Of a stretch of 48,144 nucleotides of DNA, positions 9,554-17,418 are shown one piece after another (position 1 is the first letter of the stretch; each line of letters starts with the position of its first letter). Source of the stretch: Mesobacillus subterraneus (GTDB lineage: Bacteria; Bacillota; Bacilli; Bacillales; Cytobacillaceae); the NCBI RefSeq assembly GCF_000934845.1, contig NZ_JXIQ01000184.1, positions 1-48,144 on the forward strand. Direction: 5' to 3'. The notes below the pieces were generated by a model. The model ran no database searches, was not told where the DNA came from, and saw only the letters and a list, made by a program, of their open reading frames with translations. The position numbers were made by a program, and so were the translations under genes.

Positions 9554-10435
9554 TTATTCTTTCATTCCACTCATTGTCATTCCTTGAATAAAGTACTTCT
9601 GCGCAAATAAATAGACTGCAAGTATTGGCAAAACACTAATGACTACGCCTGCCATCATCATGTTCCAATTCGTTTCCCACCTCCCTTGCAGAAGAGATAA
9701 TCCTAGAGGCAAGGTAGCAAAACTTTTATCATTAATTACAATAAGTGGCCATAAGTAATTGTTCCAAGATTGCATGAATGAAAAAATGCCTAACGTCGCG
9801 AGTGTTGGTTTAGATAATGGCATGATTACTCGCCAGAATATTGAAAAATGGTTGGCACCATCCATGAATGCAGCCTCTTCAAGTTCTTTCGGAATCGACA
9901 AGAATGCCTGACGTAACAGAAAAGTTCCAAAAACACCAAACAATCCAGGAACGATCAATGCCTGATACGTATCAAGCCAGCCAAAGTTTTTCATTAAAAT
10001 AAACTGTGGTATCATGGTGACCTGCGCTGGAACCATCATTGTTGCCAGGTAAAAAAGGAAGAGTTTATCCCTGCCCCAAAATTGCATCCTAGCAAACGCA
10101 TATGCTGCCATAGAACTTAATAACAGCTGGCCAAAAGTTGTCAGAATCGCTACTAACAGTGAATTCCCCAAAAAGTGAAGCATAGGGAATGCTCCAGTCA
10201 CATCCTTATAATTTTGGAAAGTTGCATGATCAGGGAAAAACTGTGGCGGAAAGACCATTGTGGCCCCCTGATTCTTTAATGAAGTAGAGATCATCCATAA
10301 AAAAGGCAGCAGCATCGCTATTGCACCTAAGATCAAAACGATGTACAGTAAACCTTTTTTAAATATCCTAAAGCTTGTAAGTTGATAATCTTTTTGAAGG
10401 ACAGTTGAATGCTTTGTAACCGTATTCATTCCCAT
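9554..10435 (-). CDS. Sugar ABC transporter permease, MalG type
   Basis: About 293 residues with six predicted membrane segments. The binding-protein-dependent transport motif EEAAFMDGANHFSIFWRVIMPLS (EAA loop that contacts the ATPase) is present, and the C-terminus GMTMSGMKE is typical of MalG/LacG permeases. The ORF can be extended to an ATG at 10510, but this runs 73 bp into the preceding permease gene. The ATG at 10435 has AGGTGG 11 nt upstream and lies just after that gene's TGA, so I place the start there. It pairs with the MalF-type permease. No ATPase gene is nearby; a shared MsmX-type ATPase is the likely energiser. Confidence 0.9.
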   Translation of the reverse strand: MGMNTVTKHSTVLQKDYQLTSFRIFKKGLLYIVLILGAIAMLLPFLWMISTSLKNQGATMVFPPQFFPDHATFQNYKDVTGAFPMLHFLGNSLLVAILTTFGQLLLSSMAAYAFARMQFWGRDKLFLFYLATMMVPAQVTMIPQFILMKNFGWLDTYQALIVPGLFGVFGTFLLRQAFLSIPKELEEAAFMDGANHFSIFWRVIMPLSKPTLATLGIFSFMQSWNNYLWPLIVINDKSFATLPLGLSLLQGRWETNWNMMMAGVVISVLPILAVYLFAQKYFIQGMTMSGMKE

Positions 10436-10437
10436 GT

Positions 10438-11313
10438 TCAATCCGCCCACCTTTTCTGTAGTTTCATCTGGATTAAAGTAATCACAAATATGACGATGAA
10501 TAAAATCCATGACATTGCAGAAGCGTAGCCCATTTCGAAATACCGGAAAGCATGATTGTATATGTTTTGAACTAGAACATTTGTAGCTCCGCCAGGGCCT
10601 CCTTCAGTCATGATCATGACCTGGTCAAAAACCTGGAATGAGTTAATCAAAGAAATGATGGTTACAAAAAATGTCGTAGGTGTCAAAAGCGGAAGTGTGA
10701 TATTCCAGAATTTCTTCCAGGAATTTGCCCCATCAATATCTGCTGCTTCGTAGTAGGAGGTTGAAATATTTTGCAAGCCGCCCAAGAAGAGTACCATAAC
10801 AAATCCAATGTCTTTCCAGACACTTGTGATGATGATAGCTGGCATAGCTAAACTTTCATCTTGGAGCCAATTCAGCCCCTCAATACCAACAAATGATAAG
10901 AAATAATTTATTAATCCGTAACTCGGGTTAAACAGCCATTTCCAGACCAGAGATACGGCAACCCAGGAAGTCACTACTGGTAAAAAATATGCTGCTCTGA
11001 AGAATGTTCTTAATTTTACTTTTCGATTAAGCAGCAAAGCACATGCTAATCCGAAAATCATCACTAAGGGTAAATATCCAACAATAAAAGTTACCGTGTG
11101 GGTGAACGCTGCCCAAAATTCTTTGTCCACCATTAACTGTTTGTAATTATCAATACCCACAAATTCCATAGTGGATATTAGGTCCCAGTTCGTAAAGCTG
11201 ATGGCTAATGATGACAAAAGTGGGAAAACGATAAAAGTAAAGAAACCGATTAAATTGGGCAAAAGGAACACAGCTACCCAAAAGGCTGTCTTTTTCTTTG
11301 TCATTCCAACCAT
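10438..11313 (-). CDS. Sugar ABC transporter permease, MalF type
   Basis: 291 residues with about six membrane segments and the conserved loop YYEAADIDGANSWKKFWNITLPLL. This is the EAA motif that docks on the nucleotide-binding subunit. It is the first transport gene after the ROK regulator (9-bp gap) and is followed within 2 bp by the second permease. GAGGTG lies 5 nt before the ATG at 11313. The protein forms the heterodimeric channel of the importer with the MalG-type partner. Confidence 0.9.
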   Translation of the reverse strand: MVGMTKKKTAFWVAVFLLPNLIGFFTFIVFPLLSSLAISFTNWDLISTMEFVGIDNYKQLMVDKEFWAAFTHTVTFIVGYLPLVMIFGLACALLLNRKVKLRTFFRAAYFLPVVTSWVAVSLVWKWLFNPSYGLINYFLSFVGIEGLNWLQDESLAMPAIIITSVWKDIGFVMVLFLGGLQNISTSYYEAADIDGANSWKKFWNITLPLLTPTTFFVTIISLINSFQVFDQVMIMTEGGPGGATNVLVQNIYNHAFRYFEMGYASAMSWILFIVIFVITLIQMKLQKRWAD

Positions 11314-11322
11314 GTTCTCACC

Positions 11323-12543
11323 TCAATTTAATATAGATTTAGATTCTTCATAGATTGGAGCCTGGAACAAATGAGTGATTGCAAGTAAGGCTGCCCCTTT
11401 TAGCCATGAATCATCTCCTAGTTCTGTTGGCCTGATTTCTGTTTGGATCTTTGCTGCAGAGAAAAAGTTCTTCCTTGCAATATCTACAGCGGTATCCAGG
11501 AATAAGTGTTTGTATTTCATCCCTTCTCCAATAAGCAAAATTGTATGGGGATTAAGTGCGTTAATTGCATTTAGTATTCCATACCCAAGATTCTCACCAA
11601 ATGATTTCATCAGCTCGATTGCGAGAGCATCCCCATTTTCCGCCCCCTTGGAAACTTCTTCAAATGAAAAGTCTTCAATAATTGTTTCTGGATAGCTTTC
11701 TTTGATTTCACTGCCACGGTTTAATAGATAGAACTCAGACGCATACATTTCAAGACAACCCTTTTGTCCGCAATGACAAGGATATCCGCCAATCTTCATT
11801 ACAGTATGGCCGAACTCACCAGCTCCCCCGGATTCTCCGTAATAAATTTTCTTATTGACCACGAGGGACATACCCAATCCGGCACCAACAGAGATACACA
11901 GGAAGTTTGACAGGTCTTTTCCTTCTCCGTACCATAATTCAGCCATTGTGTAAGCGTTGACATTTTTATCAATGAATACTGGAATATTGTTCAACTGCTC
12001 GCTTAACAATTGACATAAAGGTACGTTTTCCCAACCAAGCATTGATGATCTAACAATCGTCCCTTCTTGGCGGTTAATTAATCCAGAAGCAGCGATTCCT
12101 ATACCCATTAGTTGCTCCATTGGCTTATCAGCATTTTGTAAAAGTTCCTTAATTTCACCAGCAATCATCGCTACAACATCCTGGATATTATCAAATCTGT
12201 TAAATTTCTTTTCTACTAAATTCAAAATGTCGGCATTTAAATTCGTTAAAGCAAATAATACTCTTTTTTCCTCGATCTTTACTCCAACTGTATACCCGTA
12301 ATCCGCATTAAACTCCAGGAGTACTGGCCTTCTACCTCCAGTTGATGTAGCAACACCAACTTCCCTTACCAAATCAACAGACATTAGCCCATCAACAATA
12401 TAAGTAATTGTCGATAAACTCATCTTCGTGATTTTAGAAACATCAGACCTACTGATTCTGCCTGATTTCCTTATTAAGTTAATTACTATGAAACGGTTCA
12501 TTTCCTTGATTAGATCCTTACTTCCTTTTCTAAGTCCATTCAT
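11323..12543 (-). CDS. ROK-family transcriptional regulator of the alpha-glucan operon
   Basis: 406 residues. An N-terminal winged helix (about 1-75; LIRKSGRISRSDVSKITKMS) is followed by a ROK sugar-kinase-like domain with the zinc motif CHCGQKGCLEMYAS near residue 260, as in XylR and NagC repressors. It is the promoter-proximal gene of the operon, 9 bp before the MalF permease gene, as in the Listeria lmo0178-lmo0184 locus. It probably represses the operon, including itself, until a glucan-derived sugar binds. A 31-bp palindrome 34 bp before its start is the obvious operator candidate. The kinase fold in such repressors serves sugar sensing; catalysis is not expected. Confidence 0.9.
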   Translation of the reverse strand: MNGLRKGSKDLIKEMNRFIVINLIRKSGRISRSDVSKITKMSLSTITYIVDGLMSVDLVREVGVATSTGGRRPVLLEFNADYGYTVGVKIEEKRVLFALTNLNADILNLVEKKFNRFDNIQDVVAMIAGEIKELLQNADKPMEQLMGIGIAASGLINRQEGTIVRSSMLGWENVPLCQLLSEQLNNIPVFIDKNVNAYTMAELWYGEGKDLSNFLCISVGAGLGMSLVVNKKIYYGESGGAGEFGHTVMKIGGYPCHCGQKGCLEMYASEFYLLNRGSEIKESYPETIIEDFSFEEVSKGAENGDALAIELMKSFGENLGYGILNAINALNPHTILLIGEGMKYKHLFLDTAVDIARKNFFSAAKIQTEIRPTELGDDSWLKGAALLAITHLFQAPIYEESKSILN

Positions 12544-12577
12544 TTACTCCAACTCCAAAATTTATTAACTAAAGATT

Positions 12578-12608
12578 AACTTACTTTCTTCAATAAAGCA
12601 AGTAAGTT
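12578..12608. promoter_or_regulatory. 31-bp palindrome, candidate ROK operator
   Basis: Half-sites AACTTACTT (12578-12586) and AAGTAAGTT (12600-12608) are perfect inverted repeats. An inner CTT/AAG pair extends the symmetry to 12 of 13 positions per arm, around a 5-bp centre. Length and AT-rich form resemble XylR-type ROK operators. It sits between the ROK gene and the divergent cotS-like gene, 34 bp upstream of the ROK start. On the plus strand it is followed by six T residues and could alternatively be read as a weak terminator, but no plus-strand gene ends here. Confidence 0.6.
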
Positions 12609-12714
12609 TTTTCGATATTTTTCGACAATTTAACTCATCTTTTAAAGTCATTAAAATAATTATTTCCGTCCATGGATATAAGTCCACCCAATTTTTCTCC
12701 AATGGAATATACTA

Positions 12715-12723
12715 CATAAATTA
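12715..12723 (+). promoter_or_regulatory. Sigma-K-like -10 element before the cotS-like gene
   Basis: CATAAATTA fits the sigma-K -10 consensus CATAnnnTA exactly. No good AC-containing -35 lies 16-17 bp upstream (TTCT at 12695-12698), and the predicted transcript start would be close to the ribosome site at 12731, so this is weak. A sigma-A-like TATACT (12708-12713) also lacks a -35. Confidence 0.3.
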
Positions 12724-12748
12724 AAGAACCAGGAAGGGGAATGACTAG

Positions 12749-13855
12749 TTGGAACAACTTATTGCACCATGGGATTTAGATGGCAGCTTAGGCGATTTAT
12801 ATGTTCCGCCATATATAGAAGAAATGGCTCAACAAGTCATCAATAAATACGATTTTAAAGTAAATAATATGGAAGTTATTACGACAAAGGCGGATAAGGG
12901 CGGGCTAATATGGAAAATCAATACCACCAAGGGGCCTAAAAGTTTAAAAATACTCCACCGAAGGCCTACTAGGAGTTTATTCAGCATAGGAGCTCAAGAG
13001 TATTTAGTAAATGTAAAAAAGGCAAGAATTCCGGTAATTGTAAAGACAAAGACAGGTGCAAACACGGTGGAAATGGGAGGGAAAATCTGGTTTGTCGCCG
13101 ATTGGATTGAACCGCTTACTCCAGTATCTGCCGACCTGGAAGGAGCGAAGTTACTGAGTCATGCGATTGGAGAGTTCAACGAGCTTTCCAAAGGCTATGT
13201 TCCTCCTAGAGGGGCAGAAACTTCTTCCCGGTTATATCGTTGGCCTAAAGCTTATAAAAAAATTAGTAAAAAAATCAACTGGTTTAAACATGTTGCCAAT
13301 TTATATTCCGAGCTGCCAGCCAGCAAAACCATTTTAAATTCGGCGGATATGTTTGATGAGCAAGCTAGAAAAGCATGGACCATGCTCGAGAAATCAAATT
13401 ATCAATCCCTAGTTGCCAAAGGAAATAAAGAATGGGGATTAGTTCACCAGGATTACGGATGGTCAAATGGACAAATGGGCCCAGGTGGGATGTGGATTAT
13501 CGACTTGGATGGGGTGGCATATGACTTGTCCATTCGGGATTTACGCAAACTCATTGGCGGCAGCATGGATGATTTAGGAAGATGGGATATTAATTGGGTT
13601 GTAGGAATGCTTGATGCATACAATGAAGCAAATCCGATTTCTGACGACTTACTTGAAATTTTATTAATCGATTTGTCGCTGCCTAATTTATATTATAAAA
13701 ACGTAAAGGAGATATTGATTGATCCTGTCCTGTCTTTAAACAGCGAATTTGATTCTGTTGTTCAAAGGATTATTGAAATGGATCAAACAAAATGGCCGGT
13801 AATTGAACAAGTGCGTAAAGAATGGAGAGGGGGAAAACGGAAATGGAAGTCTTAA
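12749..13855 (+). CDS. cotS: CotS/CotI-family spore coat protein (kinase-like fold)
   Basis: 368 residues of the CotS/CotI/YutH family, spore coat proteins with the fold of aminoglycoside/choline kinases. LVHQDYGWSNGQM gives the catalytic-loop pattern HxDxxxxN, and IIDLDGVAYDL gives the metal-binding aspartates, so phosphotransfer may be retained. Translation begins at a TTG preceded by AGGAAGGGG; the nearby ATG at 12741 is out of frame. The gene overlaps the following CotSA-like glycosyltransferase gene by 13 bp and is presumably cotranscribed with it, as cotS and cotSA are in B. subtilis. Expression in the mother cell is expected. CotS versus CotI assignment is tentative. Confidence 0.8.
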   Translation: MEQLIAPWDLDGSLGDLYVPPYIEEMAQQVINKYDFKVNNMEVITTKADKGGLIWKINTTKGPKSLKILHRRPTRSLFSIGAQEYLVNVKKARIPVIVKTKTGANTVEMGGKIWFVADWIEPLTPVSADLEGAKLLSHAIGEFNELSKGYVPPRGAETSSRLYRWPKAYKKISKKINWFKHVANLYSELPASKTILNSADMFDEQARKAWTMLEKSNYQSLVAKGNKEWGLVHQDYGWSNGQMGPGGMWIIDLDGVAYDLSIRDLRKLIGGSMDDLGRWDINWVVGMLDAYNEANPISDDLLEILLIDLSLPNLYYKNVKEILIDPVLSLNSEFDSVVQRIIEMDQTKWPVIEQVRKEWRGGKRKWKS

Positions 13856-15231
13856 TAGTTAGTACGGAAAAACTTCCAGTTCCGCCGGTAAAAGGAGGAG
13901 CAATTCAAACATATATCCATGGAACTTTGCCAGTTTTAAGAAAAAACCATTCGATCACCATAATTGGACGGGATGATGAAACATTACCTGATAAGGAAAT
14001 AAAGGACGGGATTAAATATATAAGAGTTACAGGAGGATTACTAGAAACATACCAAGAAGGCGTAGTGAATTTTCTTAAAAACAATAAGTTTGACTTGATT
14101 CATATTTTCAATCGTCCTCGCCTTGTTTTACCAATACGGGAAGTGGCACCTCGTTCACGACTCGTTTTAAGTATGCACAATGATATGTTTAAGAGAGAAA
14201 AAATAGATCCTGAAGAAGCTCAGAAAGCAATCGATCAATTAGATAAGATCATAACCATCAGCAATTATATAGGAAAAGAAATAACAGACCTTTATCCTGA
14301 TGCTAAACCTAAAATAAAAACAATTTATTCTGGTGTGGACTTGGATCGATTTGTTCCTGTTTATTCTGATAAAGGCAAGAAAATAAGGGCTTCCATGCGA
14401 CGAGAACACAAGTTAGAATCAAAAAAGGTTATTTTATTTGCTGGGAGGCTTTCTGCAAACAAAGGGGCAGATATACTTCTGAGGGCTATGGAGCTCTTGG
14501 TTAAAAGGCACCCAAATGTGGCGTTGGTTCTTATGGGAGGCAAAGGTTTTAGTGATAACGGTATGAGTGATTACATTGCTTATATGAAAGCTATCGCGGA
14601 CCGCCTAACCATTCCAGTCATAACAACTGGCTTTGTTCAGCCTGATCAAATTCAAAACTGGTTCATCGCTTCAGATATATTTGTTTGCCCTTCTCAATGG
14701 GAGGAACCGTTGGCACGAGTTCATTATGAGGCTATGGCAGCAGGATTGCCGATTGTTACTACTAACCGGGGAGGAAACTCTGAAGTCATAGAGGTTGGCA
14801 AAAACGGACTGATTGTCCAAAACCCAGAAGATCCTCAAGAATTTGCAAACCATTTATCAAAATTACTTTCAAATCCTGCTCTATGTAAAGAGATGGGACA
14901 ATACGGAAGACGGATTGCAGAAAAAAATCATCACTGGGATCGAGTCATCAATGATATATCACAAGTTTGGAGTGAGATCGAGCATAAAATCAAGAATCAC
15001 CTCGAAATAGGAAATCAATCGATAGTTAAAGTGGAAGATGAATATTCATCGCTGAGTGAGTTGGTAAGGTATTTATTAGGGGAAGAGTCCACTGAGAACG
15101 AGCCATCGATACCACGGATTGCTGATAAAGTTTCACAAGTTAAGAAAAAGCCAGTTCGAAAAAAACTACCATCAAAACCATGGTATAGCAGTGAAAAAGC
15201 AGCTATAAAGGCAAACAAAATTTCATTTTAA
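13843..15231 (+). CDS. cotSA: CotSA-like GT4 glycosyltransferase of the spore coat
   Basis: 462 residues. The GT4 architecture is clear: an N-terminal Rossmann domain with VPPVKGGAIQTYI, then the C-terminal domain with ILFAGRLSANKGADILL, and the donor-site motif EEPLARVHYEAMAAGLPIVTT. B. subtilis CotSA is about 377 residues; here an extra tail of about 85 residues, ending in a Lys/Arg-rich stretch (VKKKPVRKKLPSKPW), is added. The frame is open to an ATG at 13822, but the ATG at 13843 has AGAGGGGG 8 nt upstream and is the better start. It overlaps the cotS-like gene. It is a paralogue of the convergent ytcC gene (15287-16465). Role: glycosylation of spore surface material, by family inference. 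Confidence 0.82.
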   Translation: MEVLIVSTEKLPVPPVKGGAIQTYIHGTLPVLRKNHSITIIGRDDETLPDKEIKDGIKYIRVTGGLLETYQEGVVNFLKNNKFDLIHIFNRPRLVLPIREVAPRSRLVLSMHNDMFKREKIDPEEAQKAIDQLDKIITISNYIGKEITDLYPDAKPKIKTIYSGVDLDRFVPVYSDKGKKIRASMRREHKLESKKVILFAGRLSANKGADILLRAMELLVKRHPNVALVLMGGKGFSDNGMSDYIAYMKAIADRLTIPVITTGFVQPDQIQNWFIASDIFVCPSQWEEPLARVHYEAMAAGLPIVTTNRGGNSEVIEVGKNGLIVQNPEDPQEFANHLSKLLSNPALCKEMGQYGRRIAEKNHHWDRVINDISQVWSEIEHKIKNHLEIGNQSIVKVEDEYSSLSELVRYLLGEESTENEPSIPRIADKVSQVKKKPVRKKLPSKPWYSSEKAAIKANKISF

Positions 15232-15239
15232 CCTAAATG

Positions 15240-15267
15240 AAAACCACCCGTTGAGACGGGTGGTTTT
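15240..15267. terminator. Bidirectional terminator between two convergent glycosyltransferase genes
   Basis: A perfect 12-bp stem (AAAACCACCCGT with ACGGGTGGTTTT) and a TGAG loop, with T residues on either strand within the stem ends. It lies 8 bp after the CotSA-like stop and 19 bp from the ytcC stop, and can serve both genes. Confidence 0.88.
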
Positions 15268-15286
15268 CTCTGTATGGACACTCTGA

Positions 15287-16465
15287 TTAGAAAAAACGGA
15301 ATAGCTGCTGCCTAAATCCTTTTTCGTTATTAGGTAACAAGTCAGAGTAAACATGGATCAATCGGCTTGCCGTCTGCTTGAATTGAAAATTTGATTCGAC
15401 TAATTTTCTTGCTTCCTTTGTAATTATTTCCACACTATCGGGATTCATCAAATAAAAATGGATTCCCTTTGCAAATTCGCTAACTTGATCGTACTTGTCA
15501 ATTAAATAGCCTGTTTTTTTATGGGAAACCACCTCTGCATTTCCTCCCCTATTTGTAGTGATGACAGGTATTCCTGCTGCAAATGCTTCATAGTGAACTC
15601 TCGCTAATGGTTCTTGCCACTGTGAGGAGCAGACGAAAATATCACTCATCAAAAAAATGTTTGGGATTTCACTTGCTGCGATAAACTTTGTGAAAATAAT
15701 TTTGTTGCCTAATGGTTCTGCTAATTTCTTTAAGTAGCGAATATAATGATTGATCCCATCATCGCTAAACCATTTCCCCCCAGCAATTACAAGAACCGCA
15801 TCAGGATATTTTTTGGCGATAGCTTTAAATGCCGCTATGAGAAGATGAGGGCCTTTATTTTTGGTTAGCCTCCCAACAAATAAAATGACCTTCTTATCCT
15901 CGATATTATATTTTTTTCGATATTCCGTTCTGATCTCCTTGCCTTTCGAAGACCAAACAGGAGGATATTCCATTAAATTCACTCCAGAGTAGACTACTTT
16001 CACTTTGGATTCCGCTTCAGGAAAACGCTCCAAAACTGTTCGTTTTACATACTCGCTTACGGTAACAATCCTATCTACCAAGCTTATAATTTCTTTTCCT
16101 TGTTCCAAGGTTACTTTTTTTTCGGAAAGCATTTCGTTATGAAGTCCTAAAACGAATCGGCTTGTTGGAGTGGCTTTTTTATAAAGAGGGATGGTTAATG
16201 GCCGATTAAAAACATGAATAATGGGAAACTTCTTTTCAGCAAGTATTTTAGCAATATTCCTTTCGTAGTGCTGGGGAGGTACACGGATGTATTGCACACC
16301 GTTACGTGTTTCATTATCAGGGAGGGATGGATCAGAGACTGAAATAATCGTTAATTCATAGTTATCCTTGAGATACGGGGTGACACCATCGATCATCATT
16401 TGGATAGCTCCACCCTTTACAGCAGGTGAAGGAAGCTTTTCTGTGCAAATAAAAGCGAGCCTCAT
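15287..16465 (-). CDS. ytcC: YtcC-like GT4 glycosyltransferase
   Basis: 392 residues, GT4 fold with PAVKGGAIQMMI near the N-terminus, ILFVGRLTKNKGPHLLIAAF at the start of the donor domain, and EPLARVHYEAFAAGIPVITTN as the donor-sugar motif. It follows a nucleotide-sugar epimerase gene and a UDP-glucose dehydrogenase gene (4-bp overlap with the epimerase gene). This is the ytcA-ytcB-ytcC order of B. subtilis, a locus expressed late in sporulation and tied to the spore surface. It likely transfers a uronic-acid-derived or related sugar made by its neighbours. The strong similarity to the convergent CotSA-like gene indicates duplication. Confidence 0.83.
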   Translation of the reverse strand: MRLAFICTEKLPSPAVKGGAIQMMIDGVTPYLKDNYELTIISVSDPSLPDNETRNGVQYIRVPPQHYERNIAKILAEKKFPIIHVFNRPLTIPLYKKATPTSRFVLGLHNEMLSEKKVTLEQGKEIISLVDRIVTVSEYVKRTVLERFPEAESKVKVVYSGVNLMEYPPVWSSKGKEIRTEYRKKYNIEDKKVILFVGRLTKNKGPHLLIAAFKAIAKKYPDAVLVIAGGKWFSDDGINHYIRYLKKLAEPLGNKIIFTKFIAASEIPNIFLMSDIFVCSSQWQEPLARVHYEAFAAGIPVITTNRGGNAEVVSHKKTGYLIDKYDQVSEFAKGIHFYLMNPDSVEIITKEARKLVESNFQFKQTASRLIHVYSDLLPNNEKGFRQQLFRFF

Positions 16466-17418
16466 TCCCCCACCTCCTTATAGAGTGCTTGTATATCCTT
16501 TACTTCATTAATTAATCCTTCTTTTAAAGATACTTTTGGCTGGTAATGCAGAAGCTTCTCTGCTTTTGTGATATCAGCCCAAGTATGTCGCGGTTCCCCT
16601 CGAGTTTTCCCAATAAAGTCCATGGCCACTTTTTTGCCAGTCAGCTCTTCTAATACCTTGATCACTTCTAAAATGGATTTTCGTTCTTTTCCTCCTATAT
16701 TAATTGTTTCACCGATGACATGGTCCCCATAAATAGCAGCAACCGTTCCTTCCACACAATCCCCAATATACGTAAAATCACGCGTTTGTTTGCCATCACC
16801 GTATATAGGGATGGGCTTACTCTTTAACATGTATTCAATGAACCGATGAAAAGCCATATCTGGCCGCTGTCTAGGTCCATAAACAGTAAAATACCGAAGG
16901 ATCGTGATTGGAATGCCGTCGTTTTCACTGTAGACATTACATAAGTATTCTCCCGTTAGCTTTGTTACTCCATAAGGCGAAAGAGGAGAAAGAAAACTAT
17001 TTTCCGAAACCATCCCACTCTTTTCTCCATAGACGGAAGAAGTAGAAGCATAGACTAGCTTCTTTATAGAAACATCCTTACAAGCTTCCAACAGCCGTTG
17101 GGTGACGAGAATATTAGATTCTGCATACAATGGAAAATTATTACCCCAGCTAGAGCGCACTCCTGGCATTCCGGCCAAATGACAAATCACATCATCTTTC
17201 GACATTACTTTTCCCCAGTCAATTTCCAATAAATTTTTATCAAGAAACGTAAAACGAGGATGATGCAGCAAATTTTTAAGATTTCTTCGTTTTACTTGTT
17301 TTAGAGCAGGGTCGATAAAACCGTCGATGCCGATCACCATATTCTGCTCATCCTTTAATAGCCTCTCACATAAATGGGATCCAATGAATCCAGCTGCTCC
17401 TGTAACGATAATCCTCAT
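16462..17418 (-). CDS. ytcB: NAD-dependent nucleotide-sugar epimerase (YtcB)
   Basis: 318 residues of the extended short-chain dehydrogenase family. TGAAGFIG at the N-terminus is the NAD-binding glycine motif; the catalytic pair is in SPYGVTKLTGEY (YxxxK), with the upstream catalytic serine/threonine in YASTSSVYG. Related enzymes epimerise UDP-glucose or UDP-glucuronate at C4. The start codon shares one base with the end of the UDP-glucose dehydrogenase gene, suggesting that UDP-glucuronate is the likely substrate. The three ytc genes are translationally coupled. Confidence 0.83.
   Translation of the reverse strand: MRIIVTGAAGFIGSHLCERLLKDEQNMVIGIDGFIDPALKQVKRRNLKNLLHHPRFTFLDKNLLEIDWGKVMSKDDVICHLAGMPGVRSSWGNNFPLYAESNILVTQRLLEACKDVSIKKLVYASTSSVYGEKSGMVSENSFLSPLSPYGVTKLTGEYLCNVYSENDGIPITILRYFTVYGPRQRPDMAFHRFIEYMLKSKPIPIYGDGKQTRDFTYIGDCVEGTVAAIYGDHVIGETINIGGKERKSILEVIKVLEELTGKKVAMDFIGKTRGEPRHTWADITKAEKLLHYQPKVSLKEGLINEVKDIQALYKEVGE

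Noticed and set aside
12569-12615. Reading the ROK-gene palindrome as a plus-strand terminator
   Set aside because: No plus-strand gene ends before it, and the symmetry continues through the would-be loop, which fits an operator better.
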